A DNA stretch of 64,000 nucleotides, taken from positions 372,001 to 436,000 of the forward strand of contig NZ_JAIUCZ020000003.1 of NCBI RefSeq assembly GCF_020176955.2, read 5' to 3'. A program made the translations under genes and the position numbers. The stretch's first letter is position 1, and every line of letters begins with the position of its first letter. The notes beneath the pieces were generated by a model. It did no database searches and was not told the origin of the DNA. It was given only the letters and a program-made list of their open reading frames with translations. Origin of the DNA: Nocardia sp. alder85J. GTDB taxonomy: Bacteria; Actinomycetota; Actinomycetes; Mycobacteriales; Mycobacteriaceae. Positions 1 through 6,758 of the stretch are shown here, piece after piece.

Positions 1-499
1 TGTCGACGGTCGCGACCGTGCACACCGGCGGCACCGGATCGGCCGGATCGTGTCCCACCGGCGGCAACGGATATTCGCCGGGCAGCGCGCCCTTGCCGTG
101 CCGATTGCTGATGACGCCGTAATCGGTCCGGCGGGCCAGCGCCAGCACCTCCACCTCCAGCACATCGCCGGGCCGCGCGCCGCGCACGGCGATCGGGCCG
201 GTGATCACGTGCGGGCCCTGCCGGGCCGGGTCGTGCGTACCGGAGGCGGCGACGGCGGCGGTGTCGGACAGGATCCCGGTGATGCCCACGGCGGCGAAGA
301 AGGCGGCCGGATCGCGGCCCTGATCCTCGAGGATGCCCTCGTGGCTGATGGTGTCCAGGCACACCACGGTGCCCGGATCGACGGTGCGGACCGGCCGGGA
401 CGTCGCATTCGGCAGCAGCCCCCAGGCGATCTCGTCCGGGTCGGCGGAGAGGTAGAGGTCGCCGGGGGTGGCGCCGACGCCCGGTTGCAACAGCATCAT
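1..499 (-). CDS. Acetamidase/formamidase family protein (3' end beyond window)
   Basis: This is the N-terminal 166 residues of an acetamidase/formamidase (FmdA/AmdA family), enzymes that hydrolyse short amides to ammonia and an acid. The visible part has the family's opening layout: a segment reading TVVCLDTISHEGI, a stretch reading HVITGPIAVRGARPGDVLEVE, which is the usual family signature, and then SNRHGKGALPGEYP. Two adjacent ATG codons (499 and 496) could start it. It is transcribed away from the amidohydrolase at 832 and shares a 332-bp divergent control region with it, which suggests a common nitrogen-releasing pathway. The C-terminal half is off the left edge, so I cannot check completeness or substrate residues. 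Confidence 0.8.
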   Translation of the reverse strand, partial: MMLLQPGVGATPGDLYLSADPDEIAWGLLPNATSRPVRTVDPGTVVCLDTISHEGILEDQGRDPAAFFAAVGITGILSDTAAVAASGTHDPARQGPHVITGPIAVRGARPGDVLEVEVLALARRTDYGVISNRHGKGALPGEYPLPPVGHDPADPVPPVCTVATVD

Positions 500-592
500 C
501 GTCTTCCTTCGCTCGCGCGTGGCCCGGCTGCGGTATGCCCTTGCCACCCGATCGCCGGGAGGGTCGGCGGCAGCGGCCCCATCGTCCGGATT

Positions 593-804
593 ATTGGTAT
601 ACCGCTAACCGTTCGGAGTCCAGTTTTTCCTCGTTGCCGAAAGTTCGCCACAAATCGCCGGACAGGCGCCTCCACCGGCTGTATCCCAGCTCGTGTGCCA
701 CCCGGGCCGGTCCGCAGCAAACTTTTCGGCCCCACGGAGAGCAGTTCGTAACACCGCCGACAAATTTCCGGCGGGAGTGGGCAACACGCGGCTCATATAC
801 CAAT
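593..804. promoter_or_regulatory. Divergent control region with paired GGTATACC-type sites
   Basis: The gap between the two divergent catabolic genes contains ATTGGTATA at 593-601 (inside the palindrome GGTATACC at 596-603) and its exact inverse TATACCAAT at 796-804. These resemble operators of FadR/FCD-type GntR regulators (TGGTATACCA). The right copy lies about 30 bp before the amidohydrolase start. No GntR gene is visible, so the regulator would be outside the window. Inference from motif shape only. Confidence 0.35.
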
Positions 805-831
805 GCTGCCCTGCTCTCACGGGAGGTTCTC

Positions 832-2124
832 ATGGCGGATCTGGTACTCCGCACGGCCCGCATCGATGACGACACCGGATATGTCGACATCGCGATCAGT
901 TCGGGCCGGATCACCGACATCGGCCCCGGGCTCGCGGTATCCGGCGATATCGAGATCGACTGCGCCGGGCGTGTCGTCATCCCCGGGCTCGTCGAATCGC
1001 ATCTGCACGTGGACAAGGCCCTGCTGGACCGGGAGCGTCCCAACCCGGACGGCACCCTGGCCGGCGCCATCGCGGTCACCGGCGAACTCAAACGCGGATT
1101 CACCCGGGCGGCGGTGCTCGATCGCGCCCGGCAACTGCTGGACCTGGCGATCGGCAACGGCACCACCGTGATCCGCGCGCATCCGGACGTGGACCCGATC
1201 GTCGGCACGCTCGGCGTGAACGTACTGCTGGAGTTGCGGGAGCAGTACCGCGATCTGCTCGACCTCCAGATCGTGGCCTTCCCGCAGGAGGGCATCCTGA
1301 AGGCGCCCGGCACGCTGGACCTGCTGCGGCGGGCGCTGCGCGACGGCGCCGACGTGATCGGCGGCTGCACCTACAACGAGCGCGACCTCGCGGACTGTCA
1401 CCGGCACATCGACCTGGTCTTCGAACTCGCCGCAGAGTTCGGGGTGCCGGTCGACATGCACGCCGATTTCGCCGACGACGCCGCCGATCCCCGCTTCGCC
1501 CTCGCCGATCACATCGCGGCGGTGACCGAGCGCACCGGGATGTCCGGGCGGGTCACGCTCGGGCACATGACCTCGCTGGCCGGGCGGCCCGGACCGGAAC
1601 GACGCGCGACCATGGCCCGGCTCGCCGCCGCCGGGGTCGCCGTGGTGCCGTTGCCGGCCACCGATATGCATCTGGGCGGGCGCGGCGACACCGTCGCCGT
1701 GCGCCGCGGGATCGCGCCGATCCGGGAGCTGTGGGCGGCCGGGGTCACCACCGCCTGTTCCTCCAACAACGTGCGCAATGCCTTCACCCCGTACGGCAAT
1801 GCCGATCTGCTGGACATCGGCCTGTTCCTGGCCCAGACCTGCCATCTGTCCGGGACCGCCGATCTGGCCCGGGTGCTCGACATGGTGACCGGCGAGGCGG
1901 CCCGGGTCGTCGGGATCGCCGACCGGCACGGGCTGCGGCCGGGCGCCACCGCCGATCTGGTGGTGCTGTCCACCGAACGGGTCGCCGACGTGCTGCTGGA
2001 CCGGCCCGACCGCTGCTATGTGATCAAGCGCGGCCGCATCGTCGCGCGCACCACCCGCACCCGAGAACTGCTGCGCCCCAGCACCTCCCCCGATACCGAG
2101 ACCGGAGTTCTGTCCCATGCGTGA
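832..2124 (+). CDS. Amidohydrolase, cytosine deaminase/AtzC-like
   Basis: A 430-residue metal-dependent amidohydrolase resembling cytosine deaminase and N-isopropylammelide hydrolase, which act on ring or exocyclic amide-type nitrogen. The first metal motif is H57-L-H59 in ESHLHVDKALL. Later histidines occur in DMHADF and LGHMTSLA. The position that normally carries the metal-binding aspartate (HD in CodA) here reads SSNNVRNAFTPYGN, with N312-N313, so substrate or metal use may differ. The start ATG at 832 is preceded by a GGGAGG ribosome site at 821-826; the frame stays open further upstream but without such a site. It overlaps the next gene by 8 bp, so the three plus-strand genes form an operon. 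The substrate cannot be told from sequence. Confidence 0.8.
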   Translation: MADLVLRTARIDDDTGYVDIAISSGRITDIGPGLAVSGDIEIDCAGRVVIPGLVESHLHVDKALLDRERPNPDGTLAGAIAVTGELKRGFTRAAVLDRARQLLDLAIGNGTTVIRAHPDVDPIVGTLGVNVLLELREQYRDLLDLQIVAFPQEGILKAPGTLDLLRRALRDGADVIGGCTYNERDLADCHRHIDLVFELAAEFGVPVDMHADFADDAADPRFALADHIAAVTERTGMSGRVTLGHMTSLAGRPGPERRATMARLAAAGVAVVPLPATDMHLGGRGDTVAVRRGIAPIRELWAAGVTTACSSNNVRNAFTPYGNADLLDIGLFLAQTCHLSGTADLARVLDMVTGEAARVVGIADRHGLRPGATADLVVLSTERVADVLLDRPDRCYVIKRGRIVARTTRTRELLRPSTSPDTETGVLSHA

Positions 2125-2674
2125 CCGCATACCCCACGAAATCGTCGCCTCCGTCCTGGCCGGGCTGACCGCGTTCATCGGCGGCACCGCCTGGAACCTG
2201 CCGCCCTGGGCGATCTTCGTCAGCTGGGCGGGCACCTTCGCACTGGGCGGTCCGTCCCTGATCAACGCCCGGAAACTGTGGTTCGCGATGCCCGCCGGAT
2301 CCACCTTCGCGATGCTGATCGTGATCGCCGATCAGCACATCGGCACCGCGTTCGGGCATTCCCGGTTCGCGCAGGACGCGATGCTGGCGCTGATCATCCT
2401 GGTGATCAACAGCGCGCTGATGTACACGGGCCGGATCAGGTATTTCGCGCTGATTCCGGGCATGTTCTTCGGATTCGCCTCCTATTTCGCCACCTTCTTC
2501 GGCGGCTTCGGCTTCCACAGCGGCAATGTGCTCGCGGCCTGGGTGTCGGTGGTCGCAATGAACTTCCTCGGACCGATCTTCGCCTACCTGTCGACGAAAC
2601 TGGCCTTCCCCCGGCCGGTCTCCGCGCCGAGCGCCGCCCCGGCCGCGCCCGGCGCCGTCGCGGAAGCGGTGTGA
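2117..2674 (+). CDS. DUF1097 membrane protein
   Basis: A 185-residue integral membrane protein of the DUF1097 (YcdZ-like) type. Five or six hydrophobic helices cover nearly the whole chain (about residues 10-30, 30-50, 60-78, 88-106, 112-135 and 138-160), followed by a short Pro/Ala-rich cytoplasmic tail. The family has no established biochemical role. Being encoded between two catabolic enzymes with an 8-bp upstream overlap, it is a plausible uptake or export protein for the pathway substrate. That role is inferred from context only. Confidence 0.75.
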   Translation: MRDRIPHEIVASVLAGLTAFIGGTAWNLPPWAIFVSWAGTFALGGPSLINARKLWFAMPAGSTFAMLIVIADQHIGTAFGHSRFAQDAMLALIILVINSALMYTGRIRYFALIPGMFFGFASYFATFFGGFGFHSGNVLAAWVSVVAMNFLGPIFAYLSTKLAFPRPVSAPSAAPAAPGAVAEAV

Positions 2675-2677
2675 CCG

Positions 2678-3061
2678 ATGATCGTCAACGATCCGGCCGT
2701 GGTGGCCGAGGTGCGGACCGCCTTCGAACGCTACGAGAAAGCGTTGGTGGGCAACGATATTCCGGTCCTGGACGAACTGTTCTGGGAGGCCGACGAAACC
2801 GTGCGGTTCGGCGCCTTCGAGGAGCTGTTCGGCCGCGACGAGATCCGGGCGTTCCGGCAGGCTCGGCCCGCCCGGGGCCTGGACCGTACCCTCCGCCGCA
2901 CCGAGATCGTCACCTTCGACGACACGTTCGCGGTGGTCAGCACCACCTTCACCCGCGAGGGCGTACCCGGTGTGGGCCGCCAGTCGCAGGCATGGGTGCG
3001 GCTGCCCGAGGGCTGGCGCGTGGTGGGCGCCCATGTGTCGCAACGGAAACCGGTGGACTGA
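2678..3061 (+). CDS. AtzH/HpxZ-like protein (DUF3225, SnoaL-like fold)
   Basis: A 127-residue protein of the DUF3225 family, whose members include HpxZ (oxalurate utilisation) and AtzH (s-triazine/cyanurate pathway, reported to act on 1,3-dicarboxyurea). The length matches the family. Typical features are the opening VVAEVRTAFERYEKALVGND, the core VRFGAFEELFGRDEIRAFR and the end WRVVGAHVSQRK. It starts 3 bp after the DUF1097 stop and is the last gene of the operon, being followed by a strong hairpin. With an amidohydrolase and a divergent amidase, it points to stepwise breakdown of a urea-like or ring-derived nitrogen compound. Confidence 0.8.
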   Translation: MIVNDPAVVAEVRTAFERYEKALVGNDIPVLDELFWEADETVRFGAFEELFGRDEIRAFRQARPARGLDRTLRRTEIVTFDDTFAVVSTTFTREGVPGVGRQSQAWVRLPEGWRVVGAHVSQRKPVD

Positions 3062-3121
3062 AGCGGATCGGGTGCTGCGCGGCGACCGGCGGTGGGCCGC
3101 CGGCCGATCGGTCACGCCGTC

Positions 3122-3158
3122 GGTGCGGCCGTCGCGCACCTGTCGTGACGGCCGCACC
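3122..3158. terminator. Bidirectional hairpin terminator
   Basis: GGTGCGGCCGTC at 3122-3133 pairs perfectly with 3147-3158 (12 bp, 13-nt loop). It lies between the convergent ends of the AtzH/HpxZ-like gene and the DMT exporter, so it can stop transcription from both sides. Confidence 0.65.
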
Positions 3159-3179
3159 TTCCGGACTATCGCCGGGGAA

Positions 3180-4127
3180 TCACCCGGCGTGAGGCGGAAT
3201 CGGGTCGGTCCCGGCGTGCGAACCGGACCGGTCGCCGCGGGCGCTGAGGCCGACGGTGGCGGTCAGGAGTGCCGCGCCGCACCAGCCCAGTGGGGTGAGC
3301 CGGTCACCGAGCAGGACGGCCGACAGCACCGCCGCGGTCAGTGGCTCCAGCAAGGCTGCCAGTGACGCGAAAATCGGTGCTGCGGTGCGCAATCCCCGGA
3401 AGTACAGGGTGTACGCCAAGGCCGTGGGCACGGTGCCGAGATAGAGGGCCGTGGCGAGCGTCGCCGGGTGGAACGACAGCGACAGTCCGGAGACGGCCGC
3501 GATCGGCACCAGGACGGCACCGCCGAGCACCATGCCGAACGCGGTGGTGGGCAACGGTGCCAGCCCCGCCACCGGCGTGGCGGTGAGCAGGGTCAGCGTG
3601 GCGAAGCCGAGCGCACAGGCCAGCGAGAGGCCGAGGCCGGCCGCCAGACCGGCGCCGGTCACCGCCACCCCGGGCGACCAGGTCAGCAGGACCAACCCGG
3701 ACAGTGCCGCGGACAACGCCGCGACGGTCCGGCCACCGGGCCGCCGCCGGGTCCGGGCCAGGGTGCCCAGGGTGACGAAGACCGGCATGGCGCCGATCGT
3801 CACCATGGTCGCCAGACTGACCGAAACATAGTGCACGGCAGCGAAATAGCAGCCCTGGAACTGGCCCAGCAGAACGCCGGTGAGTAGTACCCGGCGCAGC
3901 GCCGCCGGGGTGCGCGGCAGCCCGCGCAGCCCGCCGGACACCGCCAGATACGCCACGGCGCAGCCGCCGCCCAGCAGCAACCGGAGGCATGCGACCGCCA
4001 CCGGTTGCAGATGCGCCTGCGCACCCAATCGCGCACCGGCGAGACCGCCTGTGCCCCAGAGAATTCCGGCCACCATGAGGACCGGTGCGGAACGGTCGCG
4101 CGAGCGCGCGACAACGTCGACGAACAT
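3180..4127 (-). CDS. EamA/DMT-family exporter
   Basis: A 315-residue drug/metabolite transporter with ten predicted transmembrane helices in two EamA repeats (about residues 15-135 and 155-300). Signature stretches include GILWGTGGLAGA in the first repeat and the LGTVPTALAYTLYFRGL and ALLEPLTAAVLSAVLLGD segments typical of the second. These carriers usually export amino acids or small metabolites; no substrate can be assigned. The ATG at 4127 follows an AGGAG ribosome site nine bases upstream. A perfect 17-bp palindrome sits about 55 bp upstream and may be an operator. The gene is convergent with the catabolic operon and separated from it by a hairpin. Confidence 0.85.
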   Translation of the reverse strand: MFVDVVARSRDRSAPVLMVAGILWGTGGLAGARLGAQAHLQPVAVACLRLLLGGGCAVAYLAVSGGLRGLPRTPAALRRVLLTGVLLGQFQGCYFAAVHYVSVSLATMVTIGAMPVFVTLGTLARTRRRPGGRTVAALSAALSGLVLLTWSPGVAVTGAGLAAGLGLSLACALGFATLTLLTATPVAGLAPLPTTAFGMVLGGAVLVPIAAVSGLSLSFHPATLATALYLGTVPTALAYTLYFRGLRTAAPIFASLAALLEPLTAAVLSAVLLGDRLTPLGWCGAALLTATVGLSARGDRSGSHAGTDPIPPHAG

Positions 4128-4181
4128 GTGGATGTGCTCCTGCGTCGAAGGACAGAGGGTATCGACGACGCGGGGCGATGG

Positions 4182-4198
4182 GCGACGATCATCGTCGC
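4182..4198. promoter_or_regulatory. Perfect 17-bp palindrome, candidate operator
   Basis: GCGACGATCATCGTCGC (8-bp arms around a single C) lies 55 bp upstream of the exporter start, which is a usual place for a repressor or MarR/LysR-type site. The rest of the 278-bp gap (4128-4405) holds only this site and the terminator at 4350-4390. Confidence 0.4.
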
Positions 4199-4349
4199 GG
4201 GTACCGGATGCCCGGACGGGCGTGGAAGAGGCCGGTACAGAAAAGAAGCCGGACGGCTATCGCCGCTCGGCCCGGAGAATCGCCCCGCTCAGAGCGCGGG
4301 CGGCGGGGTGATGCAGAACAGTCGATGCACGGTGTCACTCTAACACCGG

Positions 4350-4390
4350 CGGCGGATCGGCCCGGCCGTCCAGGCCGGGCCGATCCGCCG
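4350..4390. terminator. Terminator of the pknG operon
   Basis: An 18-bp perfect stem (4350-4367 with 4373-4390) and a 5-nt loop GTCCA directly follow the FHA gene stop. The stem begins CGGCGGATCGG. It marks the end of the minus-strand signalling operon. Confidence 0.7.
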
Positions 4391-4405
4391 GGTGATCCGG
4401 CCGCG

Positions 4406-5149
4406 CTACGACTCGACGAGGCCGATGGTGATGGTGGTCCAGCCGCCGACGTGGATGCGGTCGCCGGGCTGCAACGGGATCGGGATCCGGGCGGGGATCA
4501 GATCGTCGCTGCCGTTGAGGCTGGTGCCGTTGGTGGAGCCGAGATCGGTGATGGTCAGGCCGGTCTCGTCCACGTGCAGGCGCGCGTGGGTACGGGAGAC
4601 GCCGATGTCGACCGGGGCGATGCCGAGGTCGATCTCCGGCAGCAGCCCCTGCGACACGCTGTGCTTGCCGATCAGGAAATCGTTGCCGTACAGCGCGATT
4701 CGTCGTTCCGGGTAGTACCCCGGGAATTCGACCCGCTCGGCATCCGGGCCCTTGCGGGTCAGCATGCGCTGATAGAAGTCCTGGTCGGCCGACACGGTCG
4801 CGATCCACACCTGCTGTGTGGCAGGCGCTTCCGGTTCGGCGACGGGCTCCGGACAGGCGACGGTCTCCGGCGCTGCGGTGACCGGGTTCTCGCCGGTCCA
4901 GTCCGGGACGGCCATCACCATCGTGTCCCCGACCGGCTGCGGCGGCGCGGGCAGCGCCGAATCATGGCCGCATTCCTCGCAGAACCGGCCGGAGATCGGT
5001 GCCTCGCAGGACGGGCACCGGGCCGGTTCCGGCGCTACCGCGGTCGCGGCCACCACCGTCACCGCCGCCCGATCGCCGGCGAGCGCGGTGCCGCACACAT
5101 CGCAATAGTCGGTGGCGGTGGACATATGCCCATCAGGACACTGCACCAT
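4406..5149 (-). CDS. Zinc-ribbon FHA-domain protein
   Basis: A 247-residue protein that should read phosphothreonine marks. The N-terminus has two short zinc-ribbon-like cysteine clusters (C4, C16/C19, then C45/C48 and C57/C60 in CPSCEAPISGRFCEECG). An acidic Pro/Ala linker follows to about residue 115. The C-terminal FHA domain (about 160-245) has the expected GK, SRTHARLH and TNGTSLNG recognition loops. The start is fixed by CAGGAGGCG just before ATG 5149, whose A overlaps the TGA of the small repeat ORF (TGATG). It is the last gene of the pknG operon and probably recognises substrates or partners phosphorylated by that kinase, as GarA/OdhI do in related bacteria, although GarA/OdhI lack these zinc ribbons. 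Confidence 0.85.
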   Translation of the reverse strand: MVQCPDGHMSTATDYCDVCGTALAGDRAAVTVVAATAVAPEPARCPSCEAPISGRFCEECGHDSALPAPPQPVGDTMVMAVPDWTGENPVTAAPETVACPEPVAEPEAPATQQVWIATVSADQDFYQRMLTRKGPDAERVEFPGYYPERRIALYGNDFLIGKHSVSQGLLPEIDLGIAPVDIGVSRTHARLHVDETGLTITDLGSTNGTSLNGSDDLIPARIPIPLQPGDRIHVGGWTTITIGLVES

Positions 5150-5430
5150 CACGCCTCCTGTGCCCTGCGGGACACCCGCACCCGATCGGCACAACGAGCC
5201 GCTGCGCGATTGCCGCTCATCATGCCCAGCACCCTGCGGGACACCCGCACCCGGTCGGCACCATGAGCCGCTGCGCGATTGCCGCTCATCATGCCCAGCA
5301 CCCTGCGGGACACCCGCACCCGGTCGGCACCATGAGCCGCTGCGCGATTGTCGCTCATCATGCCCAGCACCCTGCGGGACACCCGCACCCGGTCGGCACC
5401 ATGAGCCGCTGCGCGATTGTCGCTCATCAT
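5149..5430 (-). CDS. Small ORF of four 23-residue tandem repeats
   Basis: A possible 93-residue protein lying exactly between the VWA and FHA genes and coupled to both. Its ATG (5430) overlaps the VWA stop as ATGA and has GGAGG just upstream; its stop overlaps the FHA start as TGATG. The product is four copies of a unit beginning MMSDNRAAAHGADRVRVS, with the last copy ending RRAQEA. It is basic and Arg-rich, has no transmembrane segment, and each unit has its own tandem ATG pair. I do not recognise it. It may be a real coupling peptide, or an expanded repeat tolerated because 69 bp keeps the frame and the translational link. Codon-level evidence is insufficient to decide. Confidence 0.45.
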   Translation of the reverse strand: MMSDNRAAAHGADRVRVSRRVLGMMSDNRAAAHGADRVRVSRRVLGMMSGNRAAAHGADRVRVSRRVLGMMSGNRAAARCADRVRVSRRAQEA

Positions 5431-5432
5431 GC
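5163..5432. repeat. 69-bp tandem repeat, four copies
   Basis: The word CCCTGCGGGACACCCGCACC recurs at 5163, 5232, 5301 and 5370, an exact 69-bp period. The inner copies are nearly identical; the copy next to the FHA gene has diverged most (CGATCGGCACAACGAG) and is probably the ancestral unit. It is a minisatellite and not CRISPR, because there are no unique spacers. Confidence 0.9.
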
Positions 5433-6758
5433 CTCCGGGGACTGGGACGAGGGTTTGCGGATCCTGGCCGTCTTGGTCGAGCGGGCGTCCAGTGCCTTCT
5501 CGTCGAAGGTGTCGATGGTGCGGCGCAGGCGGACGGTGCCGGTGTGGTCGTCGACCTCGACCACGCCGCGCAGCAGTTTCGCGGTGTTGTCGTTGCCGGA
5601 TTCGGCGGCGAGTTGCACGGCCCGTTGCAGTTTGGCGGTCGCGGTGGACAGGTCGCCCTGTTCGCGCGCGGCCAGGCCCTCCTGGATGTTCTGGGCCAGT
5701 TCGGCCTGACCGGTGTAGTGCGCGACGCGGCGATTGATCCGGGTGGACAGCTCGGTGTCGGCGGTCCAGACAGCCTTCACCAGGCCCTGGCCCAGTACCT
5801 CGGCGCCGGCGACCACGCTGATCCGGGCCGCCAGCTTCTCCCGGCCCACCGGGGCCGGTTCCAGGCGCACCTGCACGTGGTAGTCGCGATCGTCGCTGCC
5901 GCCCCAGGCGCCCAGCGAGTACTCGCTCAGCTGGGGCCCGGCCTCGGTGCGGGTCAGCTCGGTAAGATCCGGGGCCACCTGTTTGACGAATCGCACCACG
6001 GCGCCGGCGGGCGTCCACACCCGCAGCGTGAGCTCGGGGACCGACTTGCCCATCGACGCCTGCATCATCGCCGCGAATTCCGCGGCCAGTTCCGCGGGTT
6101 GGCGCAGCACGTCGAGAGTGCCGTTGAGCCCGAACGCGATCGAGCGCAACTCGTCGACGACGTAGCTGTCGCCGACCCCGCGGCAGTCGACGCTCAGCTG
6201 CCCCTGCGAGGCGCCGATCTCCGCCGCCAGCCGCTCCGGGCTCTCGTGCTCGTTCTTGCCGTCGGACAACAGGATCGCGTGCGCGATGGTGCCCGGATGT
6301 TGCAGTGCGATCTGCCGGGCCAGGCCGATCCAGGTGCCCATCGCGGTGCCGCCGTACGGGCGCAGCCGATCCATCTCCAGCCGGGCCTGGCCGCGGATGG
6401 TGGCGCCGGCCGGGAGCAGCGGGCCGCGCCGCGGGAACACCACCTGCGCCTCGGCGGTCCCCGCCACGACGGCGAACAGCGTTCCGTCGGTGATGGTGTC
6501 GATGGCGGCGAAGGCCGCACGCCGGGCGCCCTGGAAGCGGTCGCCCGCACCCATCGAACCCGAGCAGTCGATGATGATGATCTCCAGCCGCTGCGGCGGC
6601 GGGGCCGCGGCCGCGAAATCCGCGTCCGCCTCGACGGTGATGACGGCGTCGACGGTGTCCGCGCCTTCGGCCAGGTACTGGTTCTGGTCGATGGTGACCG
6701 AAATACCGTGCCCCGCACCGGCTCCGCTCAGGCCCGATCCTGCGGTATCCGTACTCAC
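5427..6758 (-). CDS. VWA-domain protein of the pknG operon
   Basis: A 443-residue von Willebrand A protein. After a short N-terminal region, the metal-ion-dependent adhesion site appears as IIIIDCSGSMG (D64, S66, S68), with later MIDAS elements in the PYGGTAMGT and LLSDGKNEHES segments. The C-terminal part (about 260-443) is mixed beta and helical and ends in a Lys/Arg-rich helix after a stretch of Glu/Ala/Gln-rich helices. VWA domains mediate metal-dependent protein binding, so this is probably a scaffold for the kinase, phosphatase and FHA proteins. The GTG start at 6758 overlaps the phosphatase stop as GTGA and follows GGGAGGAG; the longer upstream frame is out-of-frame reading of the phosphatase gene. 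Confidence 0.85.
   Translation of the reverse strand: MSTDTAGSGLSGAGAGHGISVTIDQNQYLAEGADTVDAVITVEADADFAAAAPPPQRLEIIIIDCSGSMGAGDRFQGARRAAFAAIDTITDGTLFAVVAGTAEAQVVFPRRGPLLPAGATIRGQARLEMDRLRPYGGTAMGTWIGLARQIALQHPGTIAHAILLSDGKNEHESPERLAAEIGASQGQLSVDCRGVGDSYVVDELRSIAFGLNGTLDVLRQPAELAAEFAAMMQASMGKSVPELTLRVWTPAGAVVRFVKQVAPDLTELTRTEAGPQLSEYSLGAWGGSDDRDYHVQVRLEPAPVGREKLAARISVVAGAEVLGQGLVKAVWTADTELSTRINRRVAHYTGQAELAQNIQEGLAAREQGDLSTATAKLQRAVQLAAESGNDNTAKLLRGVVEVDDHTGTVRLRRTIDTFDEKALDARSTKTARIRKPSSQSPEA

Noticed and set aside
817..2304. 495-residue minus-strand frame opposite the amidohydrolase
   Set aside because: No recognisable motif, and Gly/Arg/His/Gln-rich composition typical of a shadow frame.
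5163..5432. CRISPR array
   Set aside because: The units are contiguous 69-bp copies with no unique spacers, and no cas gene is nearby.
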